DNA of 64,000 nucleotides from a virus (IMGVR_UViG_3300032282_002676:1-64000); one strand, 5' to 3'; counted from the first letter of the stretch, positions 43,078-50,366 are shown. Numbers and translations are program-made. The notes: generated by a model from the sequence alone, not told the origin.

Positions 43078-45249
43078 ATGGCAAATAATGCAGATAGTTT
43101 TTTAAACAGTTTAAATAAATCTCAACCTAAAAGGAAAGACGTTCCTACTTTGGAGAGAATTTTACCTGTTATGGCAAGAGATATGAATGTTATGAAAAGT
43201 AACATGGTAAAACTCGTATCAATTCAAGGAGGAACTCCAAAAACTAAAGCGGATCAATTTTTTTCTAAGGCAGAAAGTAAAGAAAACGCACTTGAAGCCA
43301 ACTTTAAAAAAGGTTCAAGTCCATCAAAAGCATCTGGACCCGATATTGTATCTAGGGTAGGAAAAGGATTAGGTTTTGGCAGCGACACTTCTATAAAAGA
43401 CTTTGTTGGAAATATATTGAAGTTTATTATTAAAGGTGGTCTTGCTTCCCTCGGCGTCATGGGTATTTCCAAGTTATTAGAAAATGATGATATAAAAGGT
43501 TCGATTAAAGACTTTATCAAAAACTTATTCGTATCCGTTTTAAACATTATTAAATCTGGTGCAGAAATGATATCCAGCATTATGAAAGATGATGATGGAA
43601 AAATAAAAGAAGGAATCATAGGTGCATTTGTTGCTATCAAAGATTTGTTAGTTCAATCAATAAAAAATATTGGCGAATTGCTTTCCGATCCTAGAGTGAT
43701 GAAAGGTATTGTTGATATTGTATTTGCAATTTCTGATGCAATTAAAAAGATATTTGAAGCAGAAGTTGATTTATCCGAATATGGTATGGGTAAAACATCT
43801 TTAGGAAAAATATTAGCCGACATGGCACTTGCATTTGGAGCAGTTTACACAGCAGCGTTGATAGCGGCAGGTGCGTTGAGACAAGTTGGAGCAAATCTTG
43901 TTGGTGGAGCGGGTGGTGGTGCTGGCGTTCCGGGTGTTGCAGGCGCAGTTCTTCCCGGTGCAATGGCAGCAGCAAGCATAGCAACAGGAACCTTTGTCGC
44001 ATATGAAGCATTAACTGCGGCAGATAGACAGAGGGCAAAATCTGATGCTGAAGAAAAAGCAAGAAAAGCAGGAAAATCTCCACAAGAAGTTGCAAAAGCA
44101 GGTCAAGAAGCCTACAATAAAGCAGGAGAAAATCAAAACCAAGAATTTTTGGGAGCAATGGATGAATCAAGTATGGGTTCTGCTATCATGGAAGCATCTG
44201 GTGGTAAAAGAGATGCTGCCACTATCACAAATCCAAGAGAACCTGGTTATCAATCAAAAGAAAATCAAAAACGTCTAAAAGAATTAGAAGGTAAAGCCAC
44301 ACCAGCAAAACCCGATACAACTAAACCCTTAACCCCAACCCAAATTAGTGGCGTTCAATCCGAAGCGAAAAAATTCTTAGGTAAAAATTCAGCAGAATAT
44401 CTTGCAGCAAAAGAAGGATTCAGTGCGATTGCTTATTTGGATCCTCCTGGAAATGCAAAAAATCAATACTCAATTGGTCATGGACATCTTATTCAACCAC
44501 AAGAAATTGCACAAGGATATATTCTTCTTGCTGATGGTAAAAAACTTCCAGTTAGTGGTCTTGGAGGTAAAGATACAAAAATTACTAAAGAACAAGCAAA
44601 ACTATTACTGCAAAGTGATTTGCCAAAATATGAAAAACTTGCTGCGGATCCATTAGGACCAGAAGCATGGGCTAAACTAAGTGACGATCAAAAGACAGCA
44701 TTAATTTCTTATGCTTATAATACTGGCAGTACAGCATCACTTGTAAAAGCAGGACTAAAAGATGCTATACTTAAAGGTGATATGGAAAAAGCAGCAGAGA
44801 TTATTTCAAGTAAAGGAATAAAAACTGCTGGTGGTAAATTCCATGCTGGTTTAGAAGCACGTAGAATGTCTGAGTCTACATTGTTTGCTGGCGGTCAATT
44901 TCCAAATCCATCTGGTACAGAATCGCCAACAATGCTGGCTAAAAATGAAACTAAAGCACCAGATTCTGGCAAATCCGAAACAAAATCCATGTTAAGTACA
45001 TTGCTTGACGACATGACAGGACAACTTGCAGCATTAGATCAAATGATGGGTGGCAAATTAGGTATCGATTCTATCGGATTACAAACAGCATTCAGACAAA
45101 TGGATAAAGAGTTTATGAACAATCCAACGTTTGTAGATTCATCAACCAATGTAAGTAACGCATCTGGACCTACACCTGGTACCGCAGTATCAGCATCAGT
45201 ATGGGATAGCCAGATGACCAGTTTGTTTGTTGACCGAGTAGCATCATAA
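43078..45249 (+). CDS. Tape-measure candidate with C-terminal lysozyme (GH24-like) domain
   Basis: A 723-residue protein. Residues 1-90 are basic and polar; residues about 120-310 hold amphipathic helices and glycine/alanine-rich hydrophobic segments (FIIKGGLASLGVMGISKLLE, GALRQVGANLVGGAGGGAGV), typical of tape-measure proteins. Residues about 430-620 form a lysozyme domain: AAKEGFSAIAYLD has Glu446 and Asp455 at the T4 lysozyme spacing, and YSIGHGHLI has Ser465 where T4 has Thr26. Position after the gp26/51 unit equals that of T4 gp29 (590 residues). The lysozyme would open peptidoglycan on entry, replacing the one lost from gp5. Assignment as gp29-like is inference. Confidence 0.72.
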   Translation: MANNADSFLNSLNKSQPKRKDVPTLERILPVMARDMNVMKSNMVKLVSIQGGTPKTKADQFFSKAESKENALEANFKKGSSPSKASGPDIVSRVGKGLGFGSDTSIKDFVGNILKFIIKGGLASLGVMGISKLLENDDIKGSIKDFIKNLFVSVLNIIKSGAEMISSIMKDDDGKIKEGIIGAFVAIKDLLVQSIKNIGELLSDPRVMKGIVDIVFAISDAIKKIFEAEVDLSEYGMGKTSLGKILADMALAFGAVYTAALIAAGALRQVGANLVGGAGGGAGVPGVAGAVLPGAMAAASIATGTFVAYEALTAADRQRAKSDAEEKARKAGKSPQEVAKAGQEAYNKAGENQNQEFLGAMDESSMGSAIMEASGGKRDAATITNPREPGYQSKENQKRLKELEGKATPAKPDTTKPLTPTQISGVQSEAKKFLGKNSAEYLAAKEGFSAIAYLDPPGNAKNQYSIGHGHLIQPQEIAQGYILLADGKKLPVSGLGGKDTKITKEQAKLLLQSDLPKYEKLAADPLGPEAWAKLSDDQKTALISYAYNTGSTASLVKAGLKDAILKGDMEKAAEIISSKGIKTAGGKFHAGLEARRMSESTLFAGGQFPNPSGTESPTMLAKNETKAPDSGKSETKSMLSTLLDDMTGQLAALDQMMGGKLGIDSIGLQTAFRQMDKEFMNNPTFVDSSTNVSNASGPTPGTAVSASVWDSQMTSLFVDRVAS

Positions 45250-45251
45250 AA

Positions 45252-45275
45252 AAACGCCACCCGAAGGTGGCGTTT
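45252..45275. terminator. Hairpin terminator between convergent genes
   Basis: A 10-bp perfect stem AAACGCCACC (45252-45261) and GGTGGCGTTT (45266-45275) around a CGAA loop. On the minus strand it ends in seven T, a strong terminator for gp32. On the plus strand only TTT follows, so it may work weakly for the tape-measure transcript. Confidence 0.88.
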
Positions 45276-45282
45276 GCAGAGT

Positions 45283-46152
45283 TTAATCTTCTGCTAGAGA
45301 CCTAAAATAATCTAGTTCTTCATCATTCTCATTCAAACTAGGTGCTGATTTTGCTGGAGTCAAAATCGTATCTTCCGCTTTAGTCTTTACTGGTGCAACA
45401 CCATCAAGACCTAAAACTTTGTCCAACTTTGCTTTCAATGTATCATATGGTTTGAATTGTTTTGGATCAAGAAACTCTTTGAGTGAGTATTCTTTCTTCC
45501 AAATTGCTTCAAGTTTTTCGTCATCACCATCAACTGGAGTGATAGAATCAAACTCAGACTTGTCATAGTTGCGATAACCTTCAACTTGACGAATCTTGAT
45601 TTTGAAGTTGGCACCTTCCCAGAAGTCGAAAGGATTCAACGGTGTCTCATCAGCAAACTCTGGATTCATTGCTTCAGAGATTTTATCAAAGATTTTCTTA
45701 CCAAACTTATACAGCCTAATTTGACCTTCATTCTCTGGATTTTTTGGGTCAGAGACTACTAGAATGTTTGAGATATACGTCAAACGGCGTTTTTGTTTAC
45801 GGGCGATTTCTTTGTTTGCTTCAATGCCTGAGTTCCACAGAATAGAGTTGTATTCTGATACTGGATCTTTTTGATTGAGTGTAGTCAAAGAGTTTTCGAT
45901 GTACCAACCACCTGGGCCTTGAAAGCCATGATTGAATACACGAACCCATGGGAGTGCATCGTCACCATCTGCTGCTGGTGCTGGCAGAAAACGAATCACT
46001 GCCATACCATTACCTGCTTTGTCTACTTCGGGTTGCCAGAAACGGGTATCATCTTTTGAACCTGCTTCTGCTGTTGATGAAGGAACTTCCATTGCTTTTT
46101 TGAGCGAATCGAAGGCGTTACGATTGCGCTTGAGTGCTGAAAAATCAGACAT
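45283..46152 (-). CDS. 32: Single-stranded DNA-binding protein gp32
   Basis: A 289-residue protein (T4 gp32 is 301). The N-terminal basic LAST-like region (FSALKRNRNAFDSLKKAMEV), the OB core (FWQPEVDKAGNGMAVIRFLP, FNHGFQGPGGWYIENSLTTL, RKQKRRLTYISNILVVSDP) and the acidic tail (NENDEELDYFRSLAED) are all present. The zinc site of T4 gp32 (His64, Cys77, Cys87, Cys90) is not kept: the usual C-P-V-C-E is D96-P-V-S99-E here, though the His at position 75 remains. The protein has no cysteine in this region. It binds replication intermediates and is highly expressed; a sigma70-type promoter and a strong terminator flank it. Confidence 0.95.
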   Translation of the reverse strand: MSDFSALKRNRNAFDSLKKAMEVPSSTAEAGSKDDTRFWQPEVDKAGNGMAVIRFLPAPAADGDDALPWVRVFNHGFQGPGGWYIENSLTTLNQKDPVSEYNSILWNSGIEANKEIARKQKRRLTYISNILVVSDPKNPENEGQIRLYKFGKKIFDKISEAMNPEFADETPLNPFDFWEGANFKIKIRQVEGYRNYDKSEFDSITPVDGDDEKLEAIWKKEYSLKEFLDPKQFKPYDTLKAKLDKVLGLDGVAPVKTKAEDTILTPAKSAPSLNENDEELDYFRSLAED

Positions 46153-46167
46153 ATATTACCTCGTATG

Positions 46168-46716
46168 TTAGTTGTTTATCGTATGTGCATCTTGTTCACA
46201 TGATTCATTATATACTTTTATATATGTATCGTCAAGAACCGATTGAACAATTTTTATCGTTTTTGCCGTATCAGTGTGAAGTATTCCAATTCCACCTGCC
46301 ATATTAAAATCATCAATGACATCTTGCGTATCATCAATAAGGATAATATCCGGTTTCGCATAGTCTACTTTCAATGCACGACCAGGTACGATGTTGGCAG
46401 AAAAATCGATGTAATGTTTTTTCAACCATACCTTTTTTTGTTTCTTTACTGCTTCATGATGATCTCTACCACCTGACGATGATAGAATCTCAATTGGTAT
46501 ATCTAATGACAGAACATACTTCAATAGTTCTTTACCACCAGGATACCAATCAAGTGTCTCAAAATTATTACCATCTACAAACTCATCCCACTTATAATCA
46601 CGTTTCTCACCTCTTTCACGACTAGGACTCGGTGCGACTTTCCATAATTCTTCATATCGTTTGGTAAAGTCGGACAGAACACCGTCCATGTCAAGGTAGA
46701 GTTTCTGTATTTTCAT
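46168..46716 (-). CDS. HAD-family phosphatase, 5'(3')-deoxyribonucleotidase-like
   Basis: A 182-residue protein with HAD motif I at the start (LYLDMDGVLSDFTKRYEELW, Asp9 and Asp11 as nucleophile and acid/base), a motif II Ser region (IEILSSSGGRDHH), a Lys in KQKKVWLKKHY and motif IV IILIDDTQDVIDDF. The DMDGVLxDF form and size fit phage nucleotidases that act on dNMPs. A role in nucleotide recycling during replication is inferred. The gene overlaps gp59 by 26 bases and contains the gp32 promoter in its 3' end. Confidence 0.78.
   Translation of the reverse strand: MKIQKLYLDMDGVLSDFTKRYEELWKVAPSPSRERGEKRDYKWDEFVDGNNFETLDWYPGGKELLKYVLSLDIPIEILSSSGGRDHHEAVKKQKKVWLKKHYIDFSANIVPGRALKVDYAKPDIILIDDTQDVIDDFNMAGGIGILHTDTAKTIKIVQSVLDDTYIKVYNESCEQDAHTINN
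46207..46235 (-). promoter_or_regulatory. Sigma70-type promoter for gp32
   Basis: The minus strand reads TTGACG, 17 bases, TATAAT (five of six and six of six consensus). It lies inside the end of the HAD gene. Transcription would begin near 46200, about 48 bases before the gp32 start. Confidence 0.75.
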
Positions 46717-47305
46717 GTAGTTCTTTCTTCAGTATGAGTTTGTATTTTGTTGGATCAAATTGTATAAACGGTGTGTACTTCTTTATCTTCAGACTTGTAT
46801 TTGGATAGTGAATCGTATCATCAATCTTTTTATCCCACATAGGCAAGAAATTCAATATTGAGTTTAAAATACATACAGTTTCAATCGATACTTCACCATA
46901 TAACAACTTGGACAATAATAAAGGATATGGACTATTATCCCGCATCATTAACAAGTCATTTGGGTTTCCGTGAGTCATTAATGATGCAATCTCATTCGTG
47001 AAGGTATACGATAATGATTGTAGCACTTTCTGTCGAGCACGATAATGGACATCAGAATCTTCTCTTAGTAAATTTCCAATCCATACATCACGATCATGCA
47101 AAAAATTAGCAACAAGAAAATCTCTAGCCTGGTCATCATTAGAAAATCTCCTACTCAATTTATAAAAAAACCATTTATCTTTCCTATTCTCAAATGCATC
47201 TATACTCGTTCTTGATTTACCACCATACTTAAAGTAGTCATAAGATTCTTGTGTAAAATGCAGTTTGAGTGAGGAGAATAAACAGAAGGCCTCATATCCA
47301 GTCAT
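46691..47305 (-). CDS. 59: Helicase loader gp59
   Basis: A 204-residue all-helical protein (T4 gp59 is 217). Matching strings to T4 are RKDKWFFYKLSRRFSNDDQA, FLVANFLHDRDVWIGNLL (T4 FISNLVANQDAWIGDI) and the C-terminal YPNTSLKIKKYTPFIQFDP (T4 NNYSIKLKAYRKIL). gp59 loads the gp41 helicase on gp32-coated DNA, and the gene lies one gene from gp32 as in T4. The start overlaps the gp33 stop by four bases. Confidence 0.88.
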   Translation of the reverse strand: MTGYEAFCLFSSLKLHFTQESYDYFKYGGKSRTSIDAFENRKDKWFFYKLSRRFSNDDQARDFLVANFLHDRDVWIGNLLREDSDVHYRARQKVLQSLSYTFTNEIASLMTHGNPNDLLMMRDNSPYPLLLSKLLYGEVSIETVCILNSILNFLPMWDKKIDDTIHYPNTSLKIKKYTPFIQFDPTKYKLILKKELHENTETLP

Positions 47306-47526
47306 ATAGGTAATCTATTACTTTTAGTTTTCAACATATTCAATCTTTCGGCCTGTTCATGTATTTTAGACTTCAGGTTTGGAGTGATAAGTGTTGCTGC
47401 GACTTCCATCTCCAAACCTGTGCCTTTACAATGTTCAACGATTGCCTCAAGATAAGTATAATCCGTTTTTGCCACCAAATCTTCAATTTCTAGTGTGAAC
47501 TTCATCATCTCATCTTTTGTTGGCAT
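47302..47526 (-). CDS. 33: Late transcription co-activator gp33
   Basis: A 74-residue protein; start chosen at ATG 47526 (MPTKDEMMKFTLEIEDLVAK), which falls directly after the stop of the upstream gene, rather than the longer frame from 47595 that overlaps it. The pattern M-P-T-K-x-E-M-x-x-F-x-x-x-I-E then TYLEAIVEHCKGTGLEMEVA and LNMLKTKSNRLPI is that of marine phage gp33. gp33 bridges host RNA polymerase and the sliding clamp to open late promoters, matching the N-ATAAATA elements in the virion region. T4 gp33 is 112 residues, so this is a short form. Confidence 0.82.
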   Translation of the reverse strand: MPTKDEMMKFTLEIEDLVAKTDYTYLEAIVEHCKGTGLEMEVAATLITPNLKSKIHEQAERLNMLKTKSNRLPI

Positions 47527-47527
47527 C

Positions 47528-48145
47528 TTAGAATTTAACCTTTGCACCACCAAGTGTTCCTGGTGCATCCATTTTCCATGTTGAGAGATCAGCAACAGTC
47601 AATGATTGAATGCCTTTAGTATCCAAAGTCCACGATTGAACTTGTTGTGAGGTCAATGGTGCCATGGTTGGAAATTTACCATATGTATCTTTGTATGAGT
47701 ATGTTTGATTCGTATCAAGATTAGTTACAGTCAATGGTGCCAAATCAGCAGTGGTCAATGCAGCAATACTGGCAGTTGTCAAACCACCAAATGGCCATCC
47801 GTTATTAGGAAAATGATCCATCGAGAACTTATCTGCTGATTGAGATTGCTCCATTGCATGTATTGATTCTAATAGAATGTCATCTGCTTCTTTACCCCAA
47901 CTTTGTGAATAATTATCATCGTCATCTCCATCTTCATAACTTCCACCATCGATACCTAATTCACCAATATCACCTTGAATATCATGACCAGATGCAATCA
48001 GAAAGTTTTTGATCTCAGCAAAGATAATATCCAAATCATAATCTGGGTCTGCACGAAATTGTATGTTTACATGCTTATCATCATTAGTGTGGAAGTTAAA
48101 ACTATAATTGCTACGATCATCATTATATTGACCAAGTGTATTCAT
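47528..48145 (-). CDS. Unknown protein with Leu-Thr-Thr repeat region
   Basis: A 205-residue acidic protein. The first 60 residues look folded (YSFNFHTNDDKHVNIQFRAD, LDIIFAEIKNFLIASGHDI). An acidic run (DGGSYEDGDDDDNY) leads to a short helix. The second half holds units of the form [LI]-x-x-L-[TS]-[TV]-A-[DS]-[IL] (GLTTASIAALTTADLAPLTV, then PLTSQQVQSWTL, IQSLTVADLSTW), reminiscent of short phage structural repeats with T-T-A-[QD]. It is encoded directly before gp33, with AAGGAG upstream. I do not recognise the function. Confidence 0.6.
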   Translation of the reverse strand: MNTLGQYNDDRSNYSFNFHTNDDKHVNIQFRADPDYDLDIIFAEIKNFLIASGHDIQGDIGELGIDGGSYEDGDDDDNYSQSWGKEADDILLESIHAMEQSQSADKFSMDHFPNNGWPFGGLTTASIAALTTADLAPLTVTNLDTNQTYSYKDTYGKFPTMAPLTSQQVQSWTLDTKGIQSLTVADLSTWKMDAPGTLGGAKVKF

Positions 48146-48163
48146 AATATATCTCCTTAATAA

Positions 48164-48403
48164 TTAAAATTTACGACCGCTTGCTGCGGCATGTGCTATA
48201 CAAATAGTATCATAATCACGAACATAAGAACATCGTACAGTCAGTGGATCAATACCTTTAGCAATTGCATTTTCAATGTTTGCTGCCATAAGTTTACGGT
48301 CATTCATTGCATAATAACATACTGCTATAATAGTTGTAAGAATAACGAATGTAATTGCCAAAACAACTAAATCGTTGGATCTTTTTTGTTTCACTTCTTC
48401 CAT
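48164..48403 (-). CDS. Small single-pass membrane protein
   Basis: A 79-residue protein when started at ATG 48403, which has AAGGAG nine bases upstream. One membrane span is clear (LVVLAITFVILTTIIAVCYY), followed by a periplasmic-looking part with three Cys residues counting the span (YAMNDRKLMAANIENAIAKG, then TVRCSYVRDYDTICIAHAAA). A longer start at 48436 overlaps the stop of the hydrolase gene as ATGA and is possible. Being directly downstream of the cell wall hydrolase it could take part in lysis, for example as a holin or spanin-like factor, but sequence alone does not show this. Confidence 0.65.
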   Translation of the reverse strand: MEEVKQKRSNDLVVLAITFVILTTIIAVCYYAMNDRKLMAANIENAIAKGIDPLTVRCSYVRDYDTICIAHAAASGRKF

Positions 48404-48432
48404 AACCAACTTCTCCTTTTTGCTCGATAAAA

Positions 48433-48975
48433 TCATATGTTCCTTTGCTTAACCCTGTTGTAGAAAATGTGTCTGCCAATATAAGCAGTTCTTTTCATAT
48501 TATTCCAAGTAGGTTTCACATAGTCTGCATGAAAAAATAATGCACCTTTCGTTGGGTCATCAAATTCATTCGTGTACAAATAAAATCTCAATGCTAAGTC
48601 AGTAATATCATTATACAATGCATTGTTGGTTATTGTCAAGAGTTTTTTACGTGCCGTTGCTTCACAATACCATGAAAACTGGCATACGTTACCTGTTTTT
48701 TGTTTTACCACTCCACAATAACTTGTTGGGTAATTACCATTCATCATTCTATTGTGTGTGACAAATGCCACACCGAGTTGTCCTTCTTTAGGTTCATGGC
48801 CTGCTTCAAAGTACATGTTCTGTGCCAGACATTCAACTTCTTTTCTGGCATCTTTTGTTAGGTCTTGCAGTTCAACATTCATTTTAGTCGGCACAACAAC
48901 CTGCGCCATAGAGTGACTAAAGAATAAAACGAAACTTGCAAATGCGGCACATAGTGCCAATGTTAGAAAACGCAT
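48433..48975 (-). CDS. Exported cell wall hydrolase, SleB family endolysin candidate
   Basis: A 180-residue protein with a signal peptide (MRFLTLALCAAFASFVLFFS, likely cut after SMA24). The Hydrolase_2/SleB core is clear: VECLAQNMYFEAGHEPKEGQ with the catalytic Glu57, then LGVAFVTHNRMMNGNYPTSY, CGVVKQK, CQFSWYC. This family cleaves peptidoglycan glycan strands. A signal sequence means host Sec export rather than holin-dependent release. It probably serves in lysis late in infection; the lysozyme domain in the protein at 43078 would serve in entry. Confidence 0.85.
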   Translation of the reverse strand: MRFLTLALCAAFASFVLFFSHSMAQVVVPTKMNVELQDLTKDARKEVECLAQNMYFEAGHEPKEGQLGVAFVTHNRMMNGNYPTSYCGVVKQKTGNVCQFSWYCEATARKKLLTITNNALYNDITDLALRFYLYTNEFDDPTKGALFFHADYVKPTWNNMKRTAYIGRHIFYNRVKQRNI

Positions 48976-49023
48976 AATTTCTCCTTGTTAGTTAGAGAGG
49001 TGCCGAAGCACCTCCGGTCCCAA

Positions 49024-49296
49024 TCAGGTAGATGATTTTGATTTTGGTTTATCTACTGAAATATTTGAAACGAATCCATTCAAGACTTGTGCCTTGGATA
49101 TGATTTCATTTTCTGAGGGATACGATGGGAAACCAGGATGATCTGGTATTGTTCCACCATTTAGTTTTGCAGATTCGACTTTTGTTGCCCAGTCGTTACT
49201 GATTGATTCACGCTTACCGTAATACTCATCGGATAGCATGTCTTTCGCCATTTTTAATAGTTCAAGGCGAATCTCGAACGGTGTCAAGTTGCTCAT
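49024..49296 (-). CDS. Conserved small phage protein
   Basis: A 90-residue protein, MSNLTPFEIRLELLKMAKDM followed by LSDEYYGKRESISNDW, PSENEIISKAQVLNGFVSNI and a polar Ser/Lys tail. The start string (L-T-P-F-E-[IV]-R-L-x-L-L) occurs in many T4-like marine phages as a hypothetical protein. It has GGAG seven bases before the start. A regulatory or DNA metabolism role is possible; nothing in the sequence decides. Confidence 0.65.
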   Translation of the reverse strand: MSNLTPFEIRLELLKMAKDMLSDEYYGKRESISNDWATKVESAKLNGGTIPDHPGFPSYPSENEIISKAQVLNGFVSNISVDKPKSKSST

Positions 49297-49362
49297 AGTT
49301 ACTCCTGTGTGTGTATAATACTGGCGGATTGTGTGTGATGCCAGTATCTTTATTTAGTCAAT

Positions 49363-49923
49363 TTAATCCCAGAGGCCTTGGTAATATTTGCCAAATAGAC
49401 GGAATCCATTCTCCATGCGTTGACACTCTTCCCAAGTTGCCGCCCAATCGGTGTCCTTTACTTTCATCTCAAATGCGAATATCATTTCATTCATTATCCA
49501 ATCCCATCGAGCATGGATATCATTTATACCCTCATTTATTTTATGCTCACTATAAAAATTAAAAGTAAGTTGAGCATCCCAATCTTCGGTAGTTGTGCCA
49601 CGGAGATGTTCTGGTACATCTTCCATGTCTGTGAATGGTGAACCGTGTTTTGTTTCTTTCAACTGTTTCAGCATTGGTAGAATGATATCTGCTAGTGTGT
49701 GATCCATCGACCATGTATCATAACGGTCAATCTTCACATAGTTGATTCGTGGATGAACAAAGTCGAGAAAACTTTGCCATGCTACGCAGATCGGATTTAA
49801 ACGACTAGACCACTTCTCTATGATAGGTTCATCGTAATCAATCTCACGCCAAAAGAAAACTTTCTCCAGTATGGTGTATGGAGAAAGCCAATGACTACGA
49901 TAACATGATTTATAAATTTTCAT
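49363..49923 (-). CDS. Conserved phage protein of unknown function
   Basis: A 186-residue protein rich in Trp, His and acidic residues. Start chosen at ATG 49923 (MKIYKSCYRSHWLSPYTILE); a longer GTG start at 49965 would run into the tmRNA 3' region. Conserved strings are YVKIDRYDTWSMDHTLADII, LPMLKQLKETKHGSPFTDME, DVPEHLRGTTTEDWD and RWDWIMNEMIFAFEMK. They are very widely kept in marine T4-like and other phages, yet no role is known to me. No clear ribosome site is visible. Confidence 0.75.
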   Translation of the reverse strand: MKIYKSCYRSHWLSPYTILEKVFFWREIDYDEPIIEKWSSRLNPICVAWQSFLDFVHPRINYVKIDRYDTWSMDHTLADIILPMLKQLKETKHGSPFTDMEDVPEHLRGTTTEDWDAQLTFNFYSEHKINEGINDIHARWDWIMNEMIFAFEMKVKDTDWAATWEECQRMENGFRLFGKYYQGLWD

Positions 49924-49940
49924 AGTGTATAGAATTAGGT

Positions 49941-50237
49941 GGGAGTGATTGGTTAATAAGGACACTCCCGAAACCCCAAGTGAGTTACGCTGCTAGGCGA
50001 TCCTCACCATAAAATGCGTCATTTGCATTTATAGATTTTGCTTGATTAACGGTCATCGCCTACCGTGTTGCCGTCTCCACTATCTCACGCTGTCGAAGCC
50101 TGGTCATCCCCATCAGGAGCACTCTCACGGTTTATCTGTCCGTTCCTAAATACATAGACAAGAATGCTCCTGGTGGAGATGGAGGGAATCGAACCCTCGT
50201 CCAACATGCCTTCGCTTTGAAGGAATATACAACAATT
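49941..50237 (-). ncRNA. ssrA: Circularly permuted two-piece tmRNA
   Basis: On the minus strand the acceptor piece comes first: T-arm GAGGG-TTCGATT-CCCTC (50198-50182), acceptor strand CATCTCC, A, then encoded CCA ending at 50171. A spacer follows, then the coding piece begins at 50111 with GGGGATGACCAGGCTTCGAC. GGGGATG (50111-50105) pairs with CATCTCC (7 pairs, one G-U), and CAGCGTG (50092-50086) pairs with CATGTTG (50208-50202) as helix P2. The tag frame runs from GCA at 50026 to the stop at 49985 and encodes ANDAFYGEDRLAA. A 7-bp stem GGGAGTG/CACTCCC (49969-49941) probably closes the 3' side. Outer ends are approximate. It rescues stalled ribosomes with SmpB. Confidence 0.93.
50114..50172 (-). 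repeat. Inverted repeat bracketing the tmRNA spacer
   Basis: CAGGAGCA (50114-50121) and TGCTCCTG (50165-50172) form a perfect 8-bp stem around the roughly 59-base segment that must be removed between acceptor and coding pieces. The stem starts inside the CCA end, so it would present the junction to the RNases that trim tRNA 3' and 5' ends. Confidence 0.8.
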
Positions 50238-50366
50238 CTATCTTATGTAATTGCCAGTGACAACCACATAAATGAACAAACACCAACCAAATCTTAATGC
50301 TATATCAAACCAACGTTCGAAATGATCGAGTGGTGTTTTATTTTCTTTTTTCGGTTCTATCATCAT
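50238..50366 (-). CDS. Tiny membrane-type protein
   Basis: A 42-residue frame from ATG 50366 (or 50363): MMIEPKKENKTPLDHFERWF, then a hydrophobic span FGWCLFIYVVVTG and a short end. The start overlaps the stop of the upstream gene as ATGA, and the frame ends just before the tmRNA acceptor piece. Coupling to the upstream gene and the single span support it as real; function unknown. Confidence 0.55.
   Translation of the reverse strand: MMIEPKKENKTPLDHFERWFDIALRFGWCLFIYVVVTGNYIR

Noticed and set aside
47527-47595. Longer gp33 frame starting at 47595
   Set aside because: The extra 23 residues overlap the upstream gene in another frame and are not gp33-like; MPTKDEMM is the family start.
48610-48639. 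TTGACA-N18-TATAAT inside the SleB hydrolase gene
   Set aside because: The spacer is 18 and the bases encode conserved residues; it might drive the small membrane protein but there is no independent support.
49924-49965. GTG start at 49965 extending the gene at 49363
   Set aside because: It would place coding sequence over the stem that closes the tmRNA 3' region; ATG 49923 gives the conserved length.
50171-50203. Looks like the 3' half of an ordinary tRNA gene
   Set aside because: There is no anticodon arm or D-arm next to it; its acceptor strand pairs with the tmRNA 5' piece downstream, and the tag frame follows.
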